From contig NZ_PYCN01000004.1 of assembly GCF_003062295.1 (NCBI RefSeq), positions 62,001 to 126,000 of the forward strand: a stretch of DNA of 64,000 nt, read 5' to 3'. How positions within the stretch are numbered: position 1 is the stretch's first letter; each line of letters begins with the position of its first letter. Position numbers and translations under genes: made by a program. The notes beneath the pieces were generated by a model that was not told the DNA's origin, made no database searches, and saw nothing but the letters and a program-made list of their open reading frames with translations. Positions 23,209 to 31,276 of this stretch are shown here, piece by piece. The stretch is from Bradyrhizobium algeriense (GTDB taxonomy: Bacteria; Pseudomonadota; Alphaproteobacteria; Rhizobiales; Xanthobacteraceae).

Positions 23209-24480
23209 CTACTTCCCCGCTTTTTTGCCGAGGGGCTGGCTGTCGCGCTGGAGGCGGTCGAGATGCATGCGGATGTGGGCGGCTTCGGCCGAGGTGTTCG
23301 CCAGCGCAATGGCGCGGTCGAAGGCGGTGCGGGCCTCGTCGTTACGGCCGAGTTGCATCAGGAAGGCGCCGCGCACGCCGAAGAAATGAAAATAGTTCGA
23401 CAGCCGCGCCGCCAACGGCTCGATCATGTCGAGCCCGGCCTGCGGTCCCTTCACCTTGGATACGGCAACCGCGCGGTTCAGCGTCACCACCGGCGACGGC
23501 TGCATGATTTCGAGCGCGCCATACAGCAGGTCGATCTGGGTCCAGTCGGTATCTTCGGGCTTTTCGGCGCGGGCATGCAGCGCCGCGATCGCGGCCTGCA
23601 CTTGATAAGGCCCGCTGCGGCGATGGCGCATCGCCTTGTCGATCAGCGCCAGCCCCTCGGCGATGAGAGACTTATTCCACTTTGAACGGTCCTGATCGTC
23701 GAGCAGGATCACCGCGCCATCCGCATCGAAGCGGGCCGCAGCGCGCGCGTGCTGTATCAGCAGCAGCGCGGTCAGCCCCATGATCTCGGGCTCGCTCTGG
23801 AACAGCCGCAGCAACAGCCGCGCCAGACGAATCGCCTCCTCGCACAACGGCGCGCGAATCTCGGCGGTATCGCCCGAGGCCGAATAGCCCTCATTGAAGA
23901 TCAGGTAGATCATGGCGGCGACGGAGGCGAGGCGTTCCGAGCGCTCCACCGCATCAGGCGTTTCGAACGGCACGTTGGCGTCGGCCACGCGCGCCTTGGC
24001 CCGCGTGATGCGCTGCTCCATCGCGGCTTCCGAAACCAGGAAGGCGCGCGCGATCTGCTTGACCGTGAGCCCTGAGACGATGCGCAGCGCGAGCGCGATC
24101 TGCTGGGTCGCCGGCAGGTCCGGATGGCAGCAGATGAACAACAGCCGCAGGATGTCGTCGCGGTAGTGCGAGCCGTCGAGACGCTCGGCCAACTGTTCCT
24201 CGGCGTCATCGAGATCGGAGATCGCCTCGTCCTCGGGCAACGCCTCCTGCTTCTTGCTTCGTCTGATGTCGTCGATCGCGACATTGCGCCCGACCATGAT
24301 CAGCCACGCCGCAGGATCGCGCGGCGGGCCGTTCTGCGGCCAGCTCTTCAGCGCACGGAGGCAGGCGTTCTGAAACGCCTCCTCGGCGGTGTCGAGATTG
24401 CGGAAATAGCGCAGCAACGCGCCGACCGCCTGGGGGCGAGCCGAAGTCAGCGCGGCATCGATCCAGGCGGCGTCGGTCAT
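23209..24480 (-). CDS. ECF sigma factor, ECF42 type with long C-terminal extension
   Basis: 423 residues. Sigma region 2 is at ~10-80 (LDTAEEAFQNACLRALKSWP, PAAWLIMVGRNVAIDDIRR) and region 4 at ~110-165 (LALRIVSGLTVKQIARAFLV, EAAMEQRITRAKARVA). A ~230-residue helical, TPR-like extension follows (MIYLIFNEGYSASGD..., VVTLNRAVAVSKVKGPQAGL). This layout and the partner DGPF gene fit group ECF42, which is regulated through its extension rather than by an anti-sigma factor. The start overlaps the DGPF stop as ATGA. The likely promoter at 24873 matches those of four other units, suggesting autoregulation. Confidence 0.94.
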   Translation of the reverse strand: MTDAAWIDAALTSARPQAVGALLRYFRNLDTAEEAFQNACLRALKSWPQNGPPRDPAAWLIMVGRNVAIDDIRRSKKQEALPEDEAISDLDDAEEQLAERLDGSHYRDDILRLLFICCHPDLPATQQIALALRIVSGLTVKQIARAFLVSEAAMEQRITRAKARVADANVPFETPDAVERSERLASVAAMIYLIFNEGYSASGDTAEIRAPLCEEAIRLARLLLRLFQSEPEIMGLTALLLIQHARAAARFDADGAVILLDDQDRSKWNKSLIAEGLALIDKAMRHRRSGPYQVQAAIAALHARAEKPEDTDWTQIDLLYGALEIMQPSPVVTLNRAVAVSKVKGPQAGLDMIEPLAARLSNYFHFFGVRGAFLMQLGRNDEARTAFDRAIALANTSAEAAHIRMHLDRLQRDSQPLGKKAGK

Positions 24481-24845
24481 GGCTGCACACTCCCCGGCAC
24501 AAACTGACCGACGGGACGGATCTCGTAAGCGCCGCCGGGATTGGCCGCGCCGAGGTCGCGGGCGACATCGAGCGCCTCATCGAGGTTCTTGCAGTCAACG
24601 AGATAGAAGCCGAGCAACTGTTCCTTGGTTTCGGCATAGGGGCCGTCCAGCACCAGCGGCGGATCGTCCTTGCGCAGCGTGGCCGCCGACGTGGTCGGCA
24701 GCAGCCGCGCCACCGGGCCAAGCCGGCCCTGTTTGGTCAGTTTGTCCTGCACGACGGCAAGCTTCTTCATGACCGCGGCGTCCTGTTCCTTGGTCCAGGA
24801 ACCGACGGTATCTTCGTCGTGATAGCAAAGGATGGCGTAAAGCAT
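24477..24845 (-). CDS. DGPF (YCII-family) protein, partner of the ECF42 sigma factor
   Basis: 122 residues from the ATG at 24845 (MLYAILCYHDEDTVGSW); an in-frame start at 24857 is possible. The motif LDGPYAETKEQLLGFYLVDC (~67-86) is the DGPF signature with Tyr for Phe. DGPF proteins are regularly encoded next to ECF42 sigma genes; whether they sense a signal or act as enzymes is unknown. ATGA overlap with the sigma gene shows tight coupling. An ECF-type motif lies 27 nt upstream. Confidence 0.94.
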   Translation of the reverse strand: MLYAILCYHDEDTVGSWTKEQDAAVMKKLAVVQDKLTKQGRLGPVARLLPTTSAATLRKDDPPLVLDGPYAETKEQLLGFYLVDCKNLDEALDVARDLGAANPGGAYEIRPVGQFVPGSVQP

Positions 24846-24872
24846 GGGACCAAGCATCTCCGTTGTCTTGAT

Positions 24873-24899
24873 GACGAACGATTATGCCTTTAGCCGACA
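24873..24899 (-). promoter_or_regulatory. ECF-type promoter motif before DGPF-sigma operon
   Basis: Minus strand: TGTCGG (24899-24894), 17 nt, CGTC (24876-24873), within TCGTTCGTCATC. It is 27 nt from the start codon at 24845. As the promoter of the sigma operon itself, it is the best reference copy for the motif. Confidence 0.72.
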
Positions 24900-24936
24900 G
24901 GTGCGTCGAAGAAATTTTGAAATGTTCCGTCGCCGG

Positions 24937-25152
24937 TCAGGGACCGATGATCGGCGGCGGTGGCGGATTGAAGTGCCGGTAGGTGTGGACGACCGCCTTG
25001 GAACAAAGGCCGCACACGACGAGGACCAGAAAGATGATCTTCATCCTGGTCCTGAGGGCCTCGCGCCTCGTCATGCCAGCGTCGCGGTGACAGTTTCGCC
25101 AGCAAAGCACCAGCGAAAGCACCACCACCGCGATGATGACGGCCTGGATCAC
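24937..25152 (-). CDS. Small membrane protein, hypothetical
   Basis: 71 residues with two hydrophobic helices (VIIAVVVLSLVLCWRN, ~4-20, and MKIIFLVLVVCGLCSK, ~37-52) and a Pro-rich tail (FNPPPPPIIGP). Its start overlaps the stop of the upstream exported protein as ATGA (25149-25152), a sign of a real two-gene operon. No family recognised. Confidence 0.6.
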   Translation of the reverse strand: MIQAVIIAVVVLSLVLCWRNCHRDAGMTRREALRTRMKIIFLVLVVCGLCSKAVVHTYRHFNPPPPPIIGP

Positions 25153-25451
25153 CAGGAGATGCCATACTGCGCGGCGATTTGGCGCGCCTTTTGCTCGTCG
25201 GTCTGACGCCGGGTCGCCCCGGAGCGGGAGGCCTGCTTCCCGAAGGCTTGCTTCCTTGAGGCCTGCTGCCTGAAGGCTTGCGGCTTCGCGGCGTCAACGG
25301 TGGCAGATGGCGCGGCGGCGGGCGGCGCGGCAACGGGCGTCGCAGATACGGCCGGCGCATCGTCGCCGGCCGGTACCCGATCGATGCGTTCAGCGGCCTG
25401 CGCCGAGACGGAAGCGAGAGCGAAAGCAGCGATGAGGACCAATTTGCGCAC
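25149..25451 (-). CDS. Small exported Ala/Gln-rich protein
   Basis: 100 residues. Signal peptide MRKLVLIAAFALASVSAQA with cleavage after AQA, so periplasmic. The mature part is low-complexity: Ala/Pro-rich (PVAAPPAAAPSATVDAA), then short repeats of the type QASRKQAFGKQASRS, then a C-terminal KARQIAAQYGISW. The repeats (QA[FS]RxQ) look like recent slippage expansion. GGAGACTTCAA precedes the start. No family recognised. Confidence 0.65.
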   Translation of the reverse strand: MRKLVLIAAFALASVSAQAAERIDRVPAGDDAPAVSATPVAAPPAAAPSATVDAAKPQAFRQQASRKQAFGKQASRSGATRRQTDEQKARQIAAQYGISW

Positions 25452-25554
25452 TTGAAGTCTCCCTTGTTGGATGAAAGGAGGCTAGAGAAGCGGCTCGATC
25501 GATTAAGTGATGGAAGTCACGCCGGGTGACGATGCGAAAGGGACGACTGAGAGA

Positions 25555-26526
25555 ATGACAGTGAACAAAGGTGCGCTCGCTATCCTGGTGCATGGCGGGA
25601 CTGAAAACTGGTCGCCGCGACGCTGGAAAAGCCGGTTCGACGACGTCTGCCCGGACCGCCGCGTGCTGCTGGTGCCGGATAATTCGTTCGATCCCGCCGA
25701 GGTGCATTACGCCGCGGTGTGGAAGCCGCGTCCGGGCGAACTTGCCGCCTTCCCCAATCTGCGTGTCATCTTCAACCTGGGCGCCGGTGTCGATGCGCTG
25801 ATGGCGGACCGCTCATTGCCCGACGTAACGCTGGTGCGCGTGGCCGTCACCGATCTCACCGCGCGGATGACGGAATATGTCGTGCTGCACGTGCTGATGC
25901 ACCACCGGCAGGAGCTTTACTTGCGGGAGTCGCAGCGCGCCAAGCGCTGGGCGCCGAAATTGCAATGGGCGGCGAGCGCGATCTCGGTCGGCGTCATGGG
26001 GCTGGGCATGCTCGGGGCTGATGCGGCCGATGCGCTCAAGCGTCTCGGTTTTCGCGTTTCCGGCTGGAGCCGCAGTCCCAGGACGATCGACGGCATCGAT
26101 TGCTTTCACGGCGAAGCGCAGTTCGACGCGTTCCTGCGACAGACCGACATCCTGGTCTGCCTGCTGCCGCTGACGCCGGAGACGCGGCACATTCTCAACC
26201 GCGCGCTGTTTGAAAAGCTGAACCGCAAAAGTCCGCTCGGTGCGCCGGTGCTGATCAATGCCGGCCGCGGGGGCTTGCAGAACGAGGCCGACATCCTGCA
26301 ATGCCTCGATGACGGCACGCTCAGTGGCGCCTCGCTCGACGTCTACGCCACCGAGCCGCTGCCCGTGGACAGCCCGTTCTGGACCCACCCAAAAGTGGTG
26401 CTGACCCCGCACAACGCCGCCGACACCGATACCGACGAGATATCCAAATACGTCGCGCAGCAGATCGCGCGCTTCGAGGCCGGCGACGCGCTGGAAAATG
26501 TGGTGGACCGTGGGCGGGGGTATTAG
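25555..26526 (+). CDS. Glyoxylate/hydroxypyruvate reductase A-like dehydrogenase
   Basis: 323 residues from the ATG at 25555 (an upstream in-frame ATG at 25507 is less likely). D-2-hydroxyacid dehydrogenase: NAD(P) motif GVMGLGMLGADAADAL (~141-156), then LLPLTPETRHILNR, INAGRGGLQNEADIL with the catalytic Arg, LDVYATEPLP with Glu, and LTPHNAADTDTD with His. Closest in layout to GhrA, which reduces glyoxylate and hydroxypyruvate. Convergent with a TctC-like gene 21 nt away. Confidence 0.92.
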   Translation: MTVNKGALAILVHGGTENWSPRRWKSRFDDVCPDRRVLLVPDNSFDPAEVHYAAVWKPRPGELAAFPNLRVIFNLGAGVDALMADRSLPDVTLVRVAVTDLTARMTEYVVLHVLMHHRQELYLRESQRAKRWAPKLQWAASAISVGVMGLGMLGADAADALKRLGFRVSGWSRSPRTIDGIDCFHGEAQFDAFLRQTDILVCLLPLTPETRHILNRALFEKLNRKSPLGAPVLINAGRGGLQNEADILQCLDDGTLSGASLDVYATEPLPVDSPFWTHPKVVLTPHNAADTDTDEISKYVAQQIARFEAGDALENVVDRGRGY

Positions 26527-26547
26527 TATGGCGGCTGAAGCGCGGCC

Positions 26548-27531
26548 TCATTCAGGCTTGATGTTGCCGGCCGTGACGACATGGCGCCATTTCTCGATCG
26601 AAGTATCGATATGGGCCATGTATTGCTGCGGTGTGGAACCGATCGGTTCGTAGCCGATCTCGTCGAGGCGCCGGCGCAGGTCGTCGGATTTCAGCGCCGC
26701 CTGTGCCACCGTGCCGAGTTGAGTGACGATGGCTTCCGACAGATTGGCCGGTGCGACGATTCCAAAGTCGGGCGCGGCGTCCACCATCGGCAGACCGGCT
26801 TCCGCCATGCTGGGCACGTCGGGGAGTTGCGCGATCCGTCCCGTCGTGCTTCCCAACGCCCGCAGCTTGCCACCGCGAACATGCTCGAGAACGGCGGGGA
26901 TCGTGCTGAAAGTGAAATCGACCTTCCCGCCGAGCAGGTCGATAATGGATGGCCCGCCGCCGCGATAAGGCACCGGGACAACGTCGATGCCGGTTTCCTG
27001 CCGGAATTGTTCGCAGCCGAGATGAACCGCCGTGCCGAGGCCGGCGGTCGCCATGCTCAGCGTGCCCGGCTTCGACTTGGCCAGCGCGATCAGCTCCTTG
27101 ACGTTGCTGACCGGAAGAGATTCCGAAACGACCAGCAGCAAGGAGGTGCGGGCCAGCAGGGATACCGGCGTGAAATTCTTTTTGGTGTCGTACGGCAGCT
27201 TGCTCCCGAACAGGCTGGGATTGATCGTGAACGCGCTGTCGACGACGCCGATGGTGTAGCCGTCGGGCGCAGCAGTCGCAATCGCCTGGGTACCGATGAT
27301 GCTCGCCCCGCCGCCCCGGTTGTCGATGAAGAGTGATTGGCCGAGCTTCTCGCCCATCGCACCGGCGACGAGGCGTGAGACGATATCCGATGCGCCGCCG
27401 GCGGCATAAGGGACGACGACACGGATGGGACGCTGCGGATATTGTTGCGCCTGCGCGCGCCGTCCAGCGAGCGATGTGGCCGCGACGGATGTCAAGCTGG
27501 CCAAAAGCGAGCGTCGATCTATACGGATCAT
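26548..27531 (-). CDS. Tripartite tricarboxylate transporter receptor (Bug/TctC family)
   Basis: 327 residues. Tat-like signal: MIRIDRRSLLASLTSVAATS then SLAGRRAQAQ. Bug fold with YPQRPIRVVVPYAAGGASD (~29-47), FIDNRGGGASIIGTQAIA and PDGYTIGVVDSAFTINP. Periplasmic carboxylate-binding protein. No TctA/TctB membrane genes lie next to it, so it is an orphan receptor, as is common in this group. It is 29 nt downstream of the enolase-superfamily gene, so a sugar-acid or aldarate-like ligand is plausible by context. Confidence 0.93.
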   Translation of the reverse strand: MIRIDRRSLLASLTSVAATSLAGRRAQAQQYPQRPIRVVVPYAAGGASDIVSRLVAGAMGEKLGQSLFIDNRGGGASIIGTQAIATAAPDGYTIGVVDSAFTINPSLFGSKLPYDTKKNFTPVSLLARTSLLLVVSESLPVSNVKELIALAKSKPGTLSMATAGLGTAVHLGCEQFRQETGIDVVPVPYRGGGPSIIDLLGGKVDFTFSTIPAVLEHVRGGKLRALGSTTGRIAQLPDVPSMAEAGLPMVDAAPDFGIVAPANLSEAIVTQLGTVAQAALKSDDLRRRLDEIGYEPIGSTPQQYMAHIDTSIEKWRHVVTAGNIKPE

Positions 27532-27560
27532 GATTTTGTGTCCCGGTTTCTGGTCGGTCG

Positions 27561-28658
27561 TCAGGCGCGATATCGATCGATGAGGTCCATATCCGGATCA
27601 CCGCCGAGACCCGGCCCATCGGGAATATCGATAAAACCGTCCGCAATCGGCGCGAAGCTGCCGCAGGGATCGAAGGCAAGATCGCAATAAAATCGTTCCA
27701 GGGCGCTCGCGCGCGCCTTGGCTGCCAGCACCTGGATCGTCGCGAGATAGCCCGGGCCGAAGAATGGCGAGTGGGGAACGCAGGTTGTTCCGGCCGCTTC
27801 CGACTCGGTGCAGATCCGCCAAAGCGGCGTAAGGCCGCCGATCTTGATCACGCTGGGTTGAACATAGTCGACGCAGTCATCTGCGAGCATCTTTTTGAAA
27901 TCGAGCGCATTGCTGGCGTTCTCTCCGATGGCGGTCGCAACGCCCGTCGCATGCCTCAGCGCGGCAAGCGATGCGAAATCCTCCGGCGGCCAGATCGGTT
28001 CTTCGATCCACAGCAGATCGGATGGCGCCATTTCGGCAACGGCATCGATGGCATTCGCGGGCAACCACGCACAATTGGTATCCACCATCAACGGCACACC
28101 GGGGCCCGCCACGCCGCGGGCCGCGGCGACCGCGTCGGCCGTACGCTCGTGCAATTTGATCTGTTTAAACCCCTCACCGAGGGCGCGGCCGACGATGCGT
28201 CGAACCCGTTCCAGTTCGCCATTGTACTGCAGCAGGGACGCATAAACCTCGATGCGATCGCGCCTGCGACCGCCAAGCAAGGTCGAAACCGGCACTCCGG
28301 CAAGTTTGCCGCGGATGTCCCATAGCGCGATGTCGAGACCGCTGATGGCGTGAATGGTGGCGCCCGCGCGACCTAGATTATGCAGCGTTCGCTCAATCCG
28401 CGCCGGCAACGCCACATCGTCGACTTTCTGGCCGATCGCCAGCGGCGCGACCCATTGGTCGATCGCCGGAACCACCGCCGACCAAAAGCCGCCATAGGCT
28501 TCGCCCCAGCCCACCGTGCCACCATCGGTCGTGACCCGTACCAGAACGGTATCGAGCGTGGTGCGTGGCCGGCCCGCGAAGGCCGGTGAGGGCCCCCAAT
28601 GGTCAAATGGAATCCGCAGCGCGAATGCCGTGATCGCCGCAATCCTGGGCGTGCTCAT
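27561..28658 (-). CDS. Mandelate racemase / muconate lactonizing enzyme family protein
   Basis: 365 residues from the ATG at 28658 (MSTPRIAAITAFALR). Capping domain 1-120; TIM barrel after. Visible active-site elements: KQIKLHERT (Lys after beta2), MVDTNCAW (Asp, metal), WIEEPIWPPED (Glu, metal), GENASN (Glu, metal), IKIGGLTP and PHSPFFGPG (His on beta7). So it should abstract an alpha-proton from a carboxylate such as an aldonate or similar acid. The exact substrate is unknown. Divergent from a LysR, with a Bug binding protein downstream, so this looks like a small catabolic unit. Confidence 0.92.
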   Translation of the reverse strand: MSTPRIAAITAFALRIPFDHWGPSPAFAGRPRTTLDTVLVRVTTDGGTVGWGEAYGGFWSAVVPAIDQWVAPLAIGQKVDDVALPARIERTLHNLGRAGATIHAISGLDIALWDIRGKLAGVPVSTLLGGRRRDRIEVYASLLQYNGELERVRRIVGRALGEGFKQIKLHERTADAVAAARGVAGPGVPLMVDTNCAWLPANAIDAVAEMAPSDLLWIEEPIWPPEDFASLAALRHATGVATAIGENASNALDFKKMLADDCVDYVQPSVIKIGGLTPLWRICTESEAAGTTCVPHSPFFGPGYLATIQVLAAKARASALERFYCDLAFDPCGSFAPIADGFIDIPDGPGLGGDPDMDLIDRYRA

Positions 28659-28749
28659 GGAAATGAACCTTCGACGATCCGGCTTGCCCTTTGATGACCA
28701 AAGGCCGGCCATACGGCCTGTCTGGGCGTCCCAAGCCATTGTCGCCGCA

Positions 28750-28759
28750 ACATGCATGT
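28750..28759. promoter_or_regulatory. Palindrome between enolase-family gene and lysR
   Basis: ACATGCATGT, perfect 10-bp palindrome centred about 45 nt upstream of the LysR start and 96 nt upstream of the divergent catabolic gene. A plausible half of a LysR site, with weak support. Confidence 0.35.
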
Positions 28760-28800
28760 GTTCAAAATACCAAAAGCTGCATCAATCATGCTCTGAGGTT

Positions 28801-29745
28801 ATGATGTTGAGCGTTCGGGAGTTGGAGGTCTTTCGCCGGGTGATGGAGCTGGGCACCGTTACCGCGGCCGCAGAGGCACTTCATATTTCTCAACCGGCCG
28901 TCAGCCGGACCCTCCAGCAGGCGGAACGACGGCTCGGCTTCCCGCTGTTTTTGCGCCGCAAGAAGCGATTGCTGGCTACGCCGGAGGCGCAGTCGTTGTT
29001 TTCGGAGACCGTCAGGGCGTTCGCCGCCTTCGATCTCGTCCAGAAGCGCGCGGCCGACCTCGGCGCGGGGCGCGCGGGCGGGCTCAACATCGCGGCGATT
29101 TCGGCCTTCGCAAATGCGTTGCTTCCGAAGGCCGTCGCAACGTTCTGCAAATCGCGGCCTGATGTCGTTGTCACGCTTCAGTCGATGAGCGCGTTGCAGG
29201 TCGCCACCCACGTCGCCAATCACCAGGCAGATCTGGGGTTCGTCATCGATTCCATCGCGACGCCGGGCGTGTCTGTGAGCGACCTCTGGGCCACCGACTT
29301 CGGATGCGTCATGCCGCGCACGCATCCGTTGGCGTCAAAGCTTCATGTCGTGCCCGCCGATCTCGAGCAGGAAAGGTTGATATGTCTGAGCCGGCAGCTG
29401 CCTTTGGGGATCCTCGCGGTGCGCGTTTTTGCCGATGCAGACATCCCGTTGAAGACTGCAATCGAGGTATCGCAGTCCACCGTGGCATGCGCGCTGGTGC
29501 GGGCCGGCGCAGGTCTGGCGCTATTGGACGGGCTCGGAACGATGGGGATGCCGGCAACAGATCTGGTGATGCGGCCGTTCCATCCTTGCCTCAAGGTAAT
29601 GGGCAGGCTCGTCCGGCCGCGCCACATGCTGCAGTCCCGGTTGACCCGCGATTTTATCGACACACTGAGCGAGGTCATAAAAACCCAGGATAGCTGCGCC
29701 GATAGCGTCGCGATATCCTGGGCCGTCAGCGAGAAGAATTCGTGA
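28801..29745 (+). CDS. LysR-family transcriptional regulator
   Basis: 314 residues from ATGATG at 28801. HTH at ~5-64 (LEVFRRVMELGTVTAAAEAL, then HISQPAVSRTLQQAERRLGF), effector domain from ~90 (GGLNIAAISAFANALLPKAV). Divergent from the enolase-superfamily/Bug unit, which it probably controls. Convergent with the VOC gene across a strong hairpin at 29824-29849. Confidence 0.93.
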   Translation: MMLSVRELEVFRRVMELGTVTAAAEALHISQPAVSRTLQQAERRLGFPLFLRRKKRLLATPEAQSLFSETVRAFAAFDLVQKRAADLGAGRAGGLNIAAISAFANALLPKAVATFCKSRPDVVVTLQSMSALQVATHVANHQADLGFVIDSIATPGVSVSDLWATDFGCVMPRTHPLASKLHVVPADLEQERLICLSRQLPLGILAVRVFADADIPLKTAIEVSQSTVACALVRAGAGLALLDGLGTMGMPATDLVMRPFHPCLKVMGRLVRPRHMLQSRLTRDFIDTLSEVIKTQDSCADSVAISWAVSEKNS

Positions 29746-29823
29746 GGTTGGCGCTTCCCGGCCTGGGCACAATGCTGGAGGACAGATCCGTCATCCCGTC
29801 CAGCGTGATCGCACCGGTTGCGA

Positions 29824-29849
29824 GACTGGTGCGCAATGGCGCACCAGTC
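29824..29849. terminator. Bidirectional stem-loop between lysR and VOC genes
   Basis: Perfect 11-bp stem GACTGGTGCGC / GCGCACCAGTC with a 4-nt loop AATG, midway between two convergent stop codons (29745 and 29876). There is no T-run on either side. Confidence 0.6.
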
Positions 29850-29875
29850 GGGGACGATATTGGCGTTCGCCGGCC

Positions 29876-30304
29876 TCACCCCTTCGCGGGCAGCGCGTGC
29901 GCAAAGCTCCAGGAATGGCCGAACGGGTCCATGATGCGGGCGTAGCGCGCGCCCCAGAACGAATCCCACGGCTCCAGCGTGACGGTGGCGCCGGCGTCCC
30001 TGGCGCGTTTCACCGCCGCATCGCAGTTCTCGAATTCGAGATGCATGGTCACCGACGTGCCCTTGATCTGATCCGGCGGAAACACCGCGTCGACACCGTG
30101 GGAGCCACGATGTTCGGGAAAGTCGTCCATGACGAAGATCCGCGCGCCGTTGACCTGGATTTCCGAGTGCATCAGGCGCTTGCCGTCCTCGGCCGGCATC
30201 CGGACAGTTTCGGTGGCGCCGAGCGCCTTCTTGTAGAATTCGAGGGCTGCGTTGGCGTCGCGGACGACGAGATGGGGGGTGACGATCTGGACGGCTTCAG
30301 TCAA
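29876..30304 (-). CDS. VOC-family protein (glyoxalase fold)
   Basis: 142 residues. The start is a TTG at 30302-30304: CAGGAG lies 6 nt before it, and it restores the family opening TEAVQIVTPHLVVRDANAALE. Further motifs: ALEFYKKALGATETVRMPAE, GARIFVMDDFPEH, and GATVTLEPWDSFWGARYARI with a C-terminal DPFGHSWSFAH. Metal-dependent dioxygenase/glyoxalase fold, substrate unknown. An ECF-type motif lies 30 nt upstream, so it probably belongs to the sigma regulon although it is 5 kb away. Confidence 0.93.
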   Translation of the reverse strand: MTEAVQIVTPHLVVRDANAALEFYKKALGATETVRMPAEDGKRLMHSEIQVNGARIFVMDDFPEHRGSHGVDAVFPPDQIKGTSVTMHLEFENCDAAVKRARDAGATVTLEPWDSFWGARYARIMDPFGHSWSFAHALPAKG

Positions 30305-30334
30305 GGCGCACTCCTGAGTTGGACACGTTATGAA

Positions 30335-30361
30335 GACGAGCGAGGAAGCTGGAAACCGACA
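30335..30361 (-). promoter_or_regulatory. ECF-type promoter motif before VOC gene
   Basis: Minus strand: TGTCGG (30361-30356), 17 nt, CGTC (30338-30335) within TCGCTCGTCTTC. It is 30 nt upstream of the TTG start. The first spacer bases (TTTCC) also match the doxX promoter. Confidence 0.7.
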
Positions 30362-30378
30362 GCTACTCAAAGAAAGAT

Positions 30379-30501
30379 CGTCGTCCCTGCTTTCGAACGC
30401 AGGGACCCATAACCACCGGCGTTTGTCGTATGGGAGGTCCCCCACCACCGCGTTCTACCGATAGATCACGCGGTATGGGTCGCCGCGTTCGCGAGGACGA
30501 C
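30379..30501. repeat. TCGTCGTCCCTGC...GGACGACG inverted repeat
   Basis: About 120 nt with TCGTCGTCCCTGC..CGCAGGGACCCATA on the left, a middle TATGGGAGGT, and CGCGGTATGGGT..GCGAGGACGACG on the right. It is a diverged copy of 38375-38496. Confidence 0.8.
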
Positions 30502-30508
30502 GGAAGAG

Positions 30509-31168
30509 CTATTTCGCCGGCCCGACCATCACGTCGATCGCGCCATTGACGATCGCCTCCAGTTCTCCGCGCGGCGTTCGCGCGCGGGCGCGAACGGCGA
30601 TCGAGTGAAGGGTGGCGGAGGCGAGTTGCGCCAGCACGGCCGGATCGGCGCTGTCCGATAGTTCGCCCTGCTCTTTCGCCCGCCGGAAACAGGCCGCGAA
30701 GGCCTTGTCCATTCCGGTCAAGCCTTCCTGCACCATGGCGCGGATGTCGGGATCGGCGACCGCCTCGGAGGCGGCCGTCATCAAGGTGAAGCAGCCGCGG
30801 GGACCTGCTTCCCCGGACAAATAGATGTCGAGCGCCACCGCATAGATGCGGCCGAGGCGCTGCCGGATCGGCAGTTCGTCGCGGAAAATATCGGCCATCG
30901 CCGCGCTCGCGTCCTCGCGATAGCGGCGGTAGCTCTTGATGAACAGCTCGCGCTTGTCGCCGAACGCGCCGTAAAGGCTCGGCCGGTTCATGCCGGTGGC
31001 GGCAGAGAGATCGTCCAGCGAGGTCGCCGCGAAGCCATCCTTGCGGAACAGATCGAGCGCCTTGCCGAGCGCGACGTCCGGCTGGTAGGCGCGCGGCCGG
31101 CCGCGACGCTTCGGCGCCACGGGATCGTCGATCTTCGTCACAGGCGGCTTTTTACTTTTTTGTACCAT
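30509..31168 (-). CDS. TetR/AcrR-family transcriptional regulator
   Basis: 219 residues. Basic N-tail (KRRGRPRAY), HTH at ~28-78 (ALDLFRKDGFAATSLDDLSA, then TGMNRPSLYGAFGDKRELF), and ligand domain with GPRGCFTLMTAASEAV. Divergent from a GST gene with 108 nt between, so it is the likely repressor of that gene. The gap is AT-rich (TATATTATGCGGAACAGTAT) and partly palindromic. Confidence 0.93.
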   Translation of the reverse strand: MVQKSKKPPVTKIDDPVAPKRRGRPRAYQPDVALGKALDLFRKDGFAATSLDDLSAATGMNRPSLYGAFGDKRELFIKSYRRYREDASAAMADIFRDELPIRQRLGRIYAVALDIYLSGEAGPRGCFTLMTAASEAVADPDIRAMVQEGLTGMDKAFAACFRRAKEQGELSDSADPAVLAQLASATLHSIAVRARARTPRGELEAIVNGAIDVMVGPAK

Positions 31169-31276
31169 TTCGCAATAAATTCCTTGACCACGCCTATATT
31201 ATGCGGAACAGTATAAAAATCAATCCCTGCCCGCCTGAGCGCTGGCCCGGTTGATCAACCGCCAAGGAGGCAAACT

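Noticed and set aside
23209..24480. The sigma gene as an ECF41-type factor
   Set aside because: ECF41 factors carry a SnoaL-like C-domain; here the extension is long, helical and TPR-like, and the partner is a DGPF protein.
31169..31276. A TetR operator between tetR (30509-31168) and the GST gene
   Set aside because: The AT-rich TATATTATGCGGAACAGTAT stretch is only weakly palindromic, so it is not called as a site.
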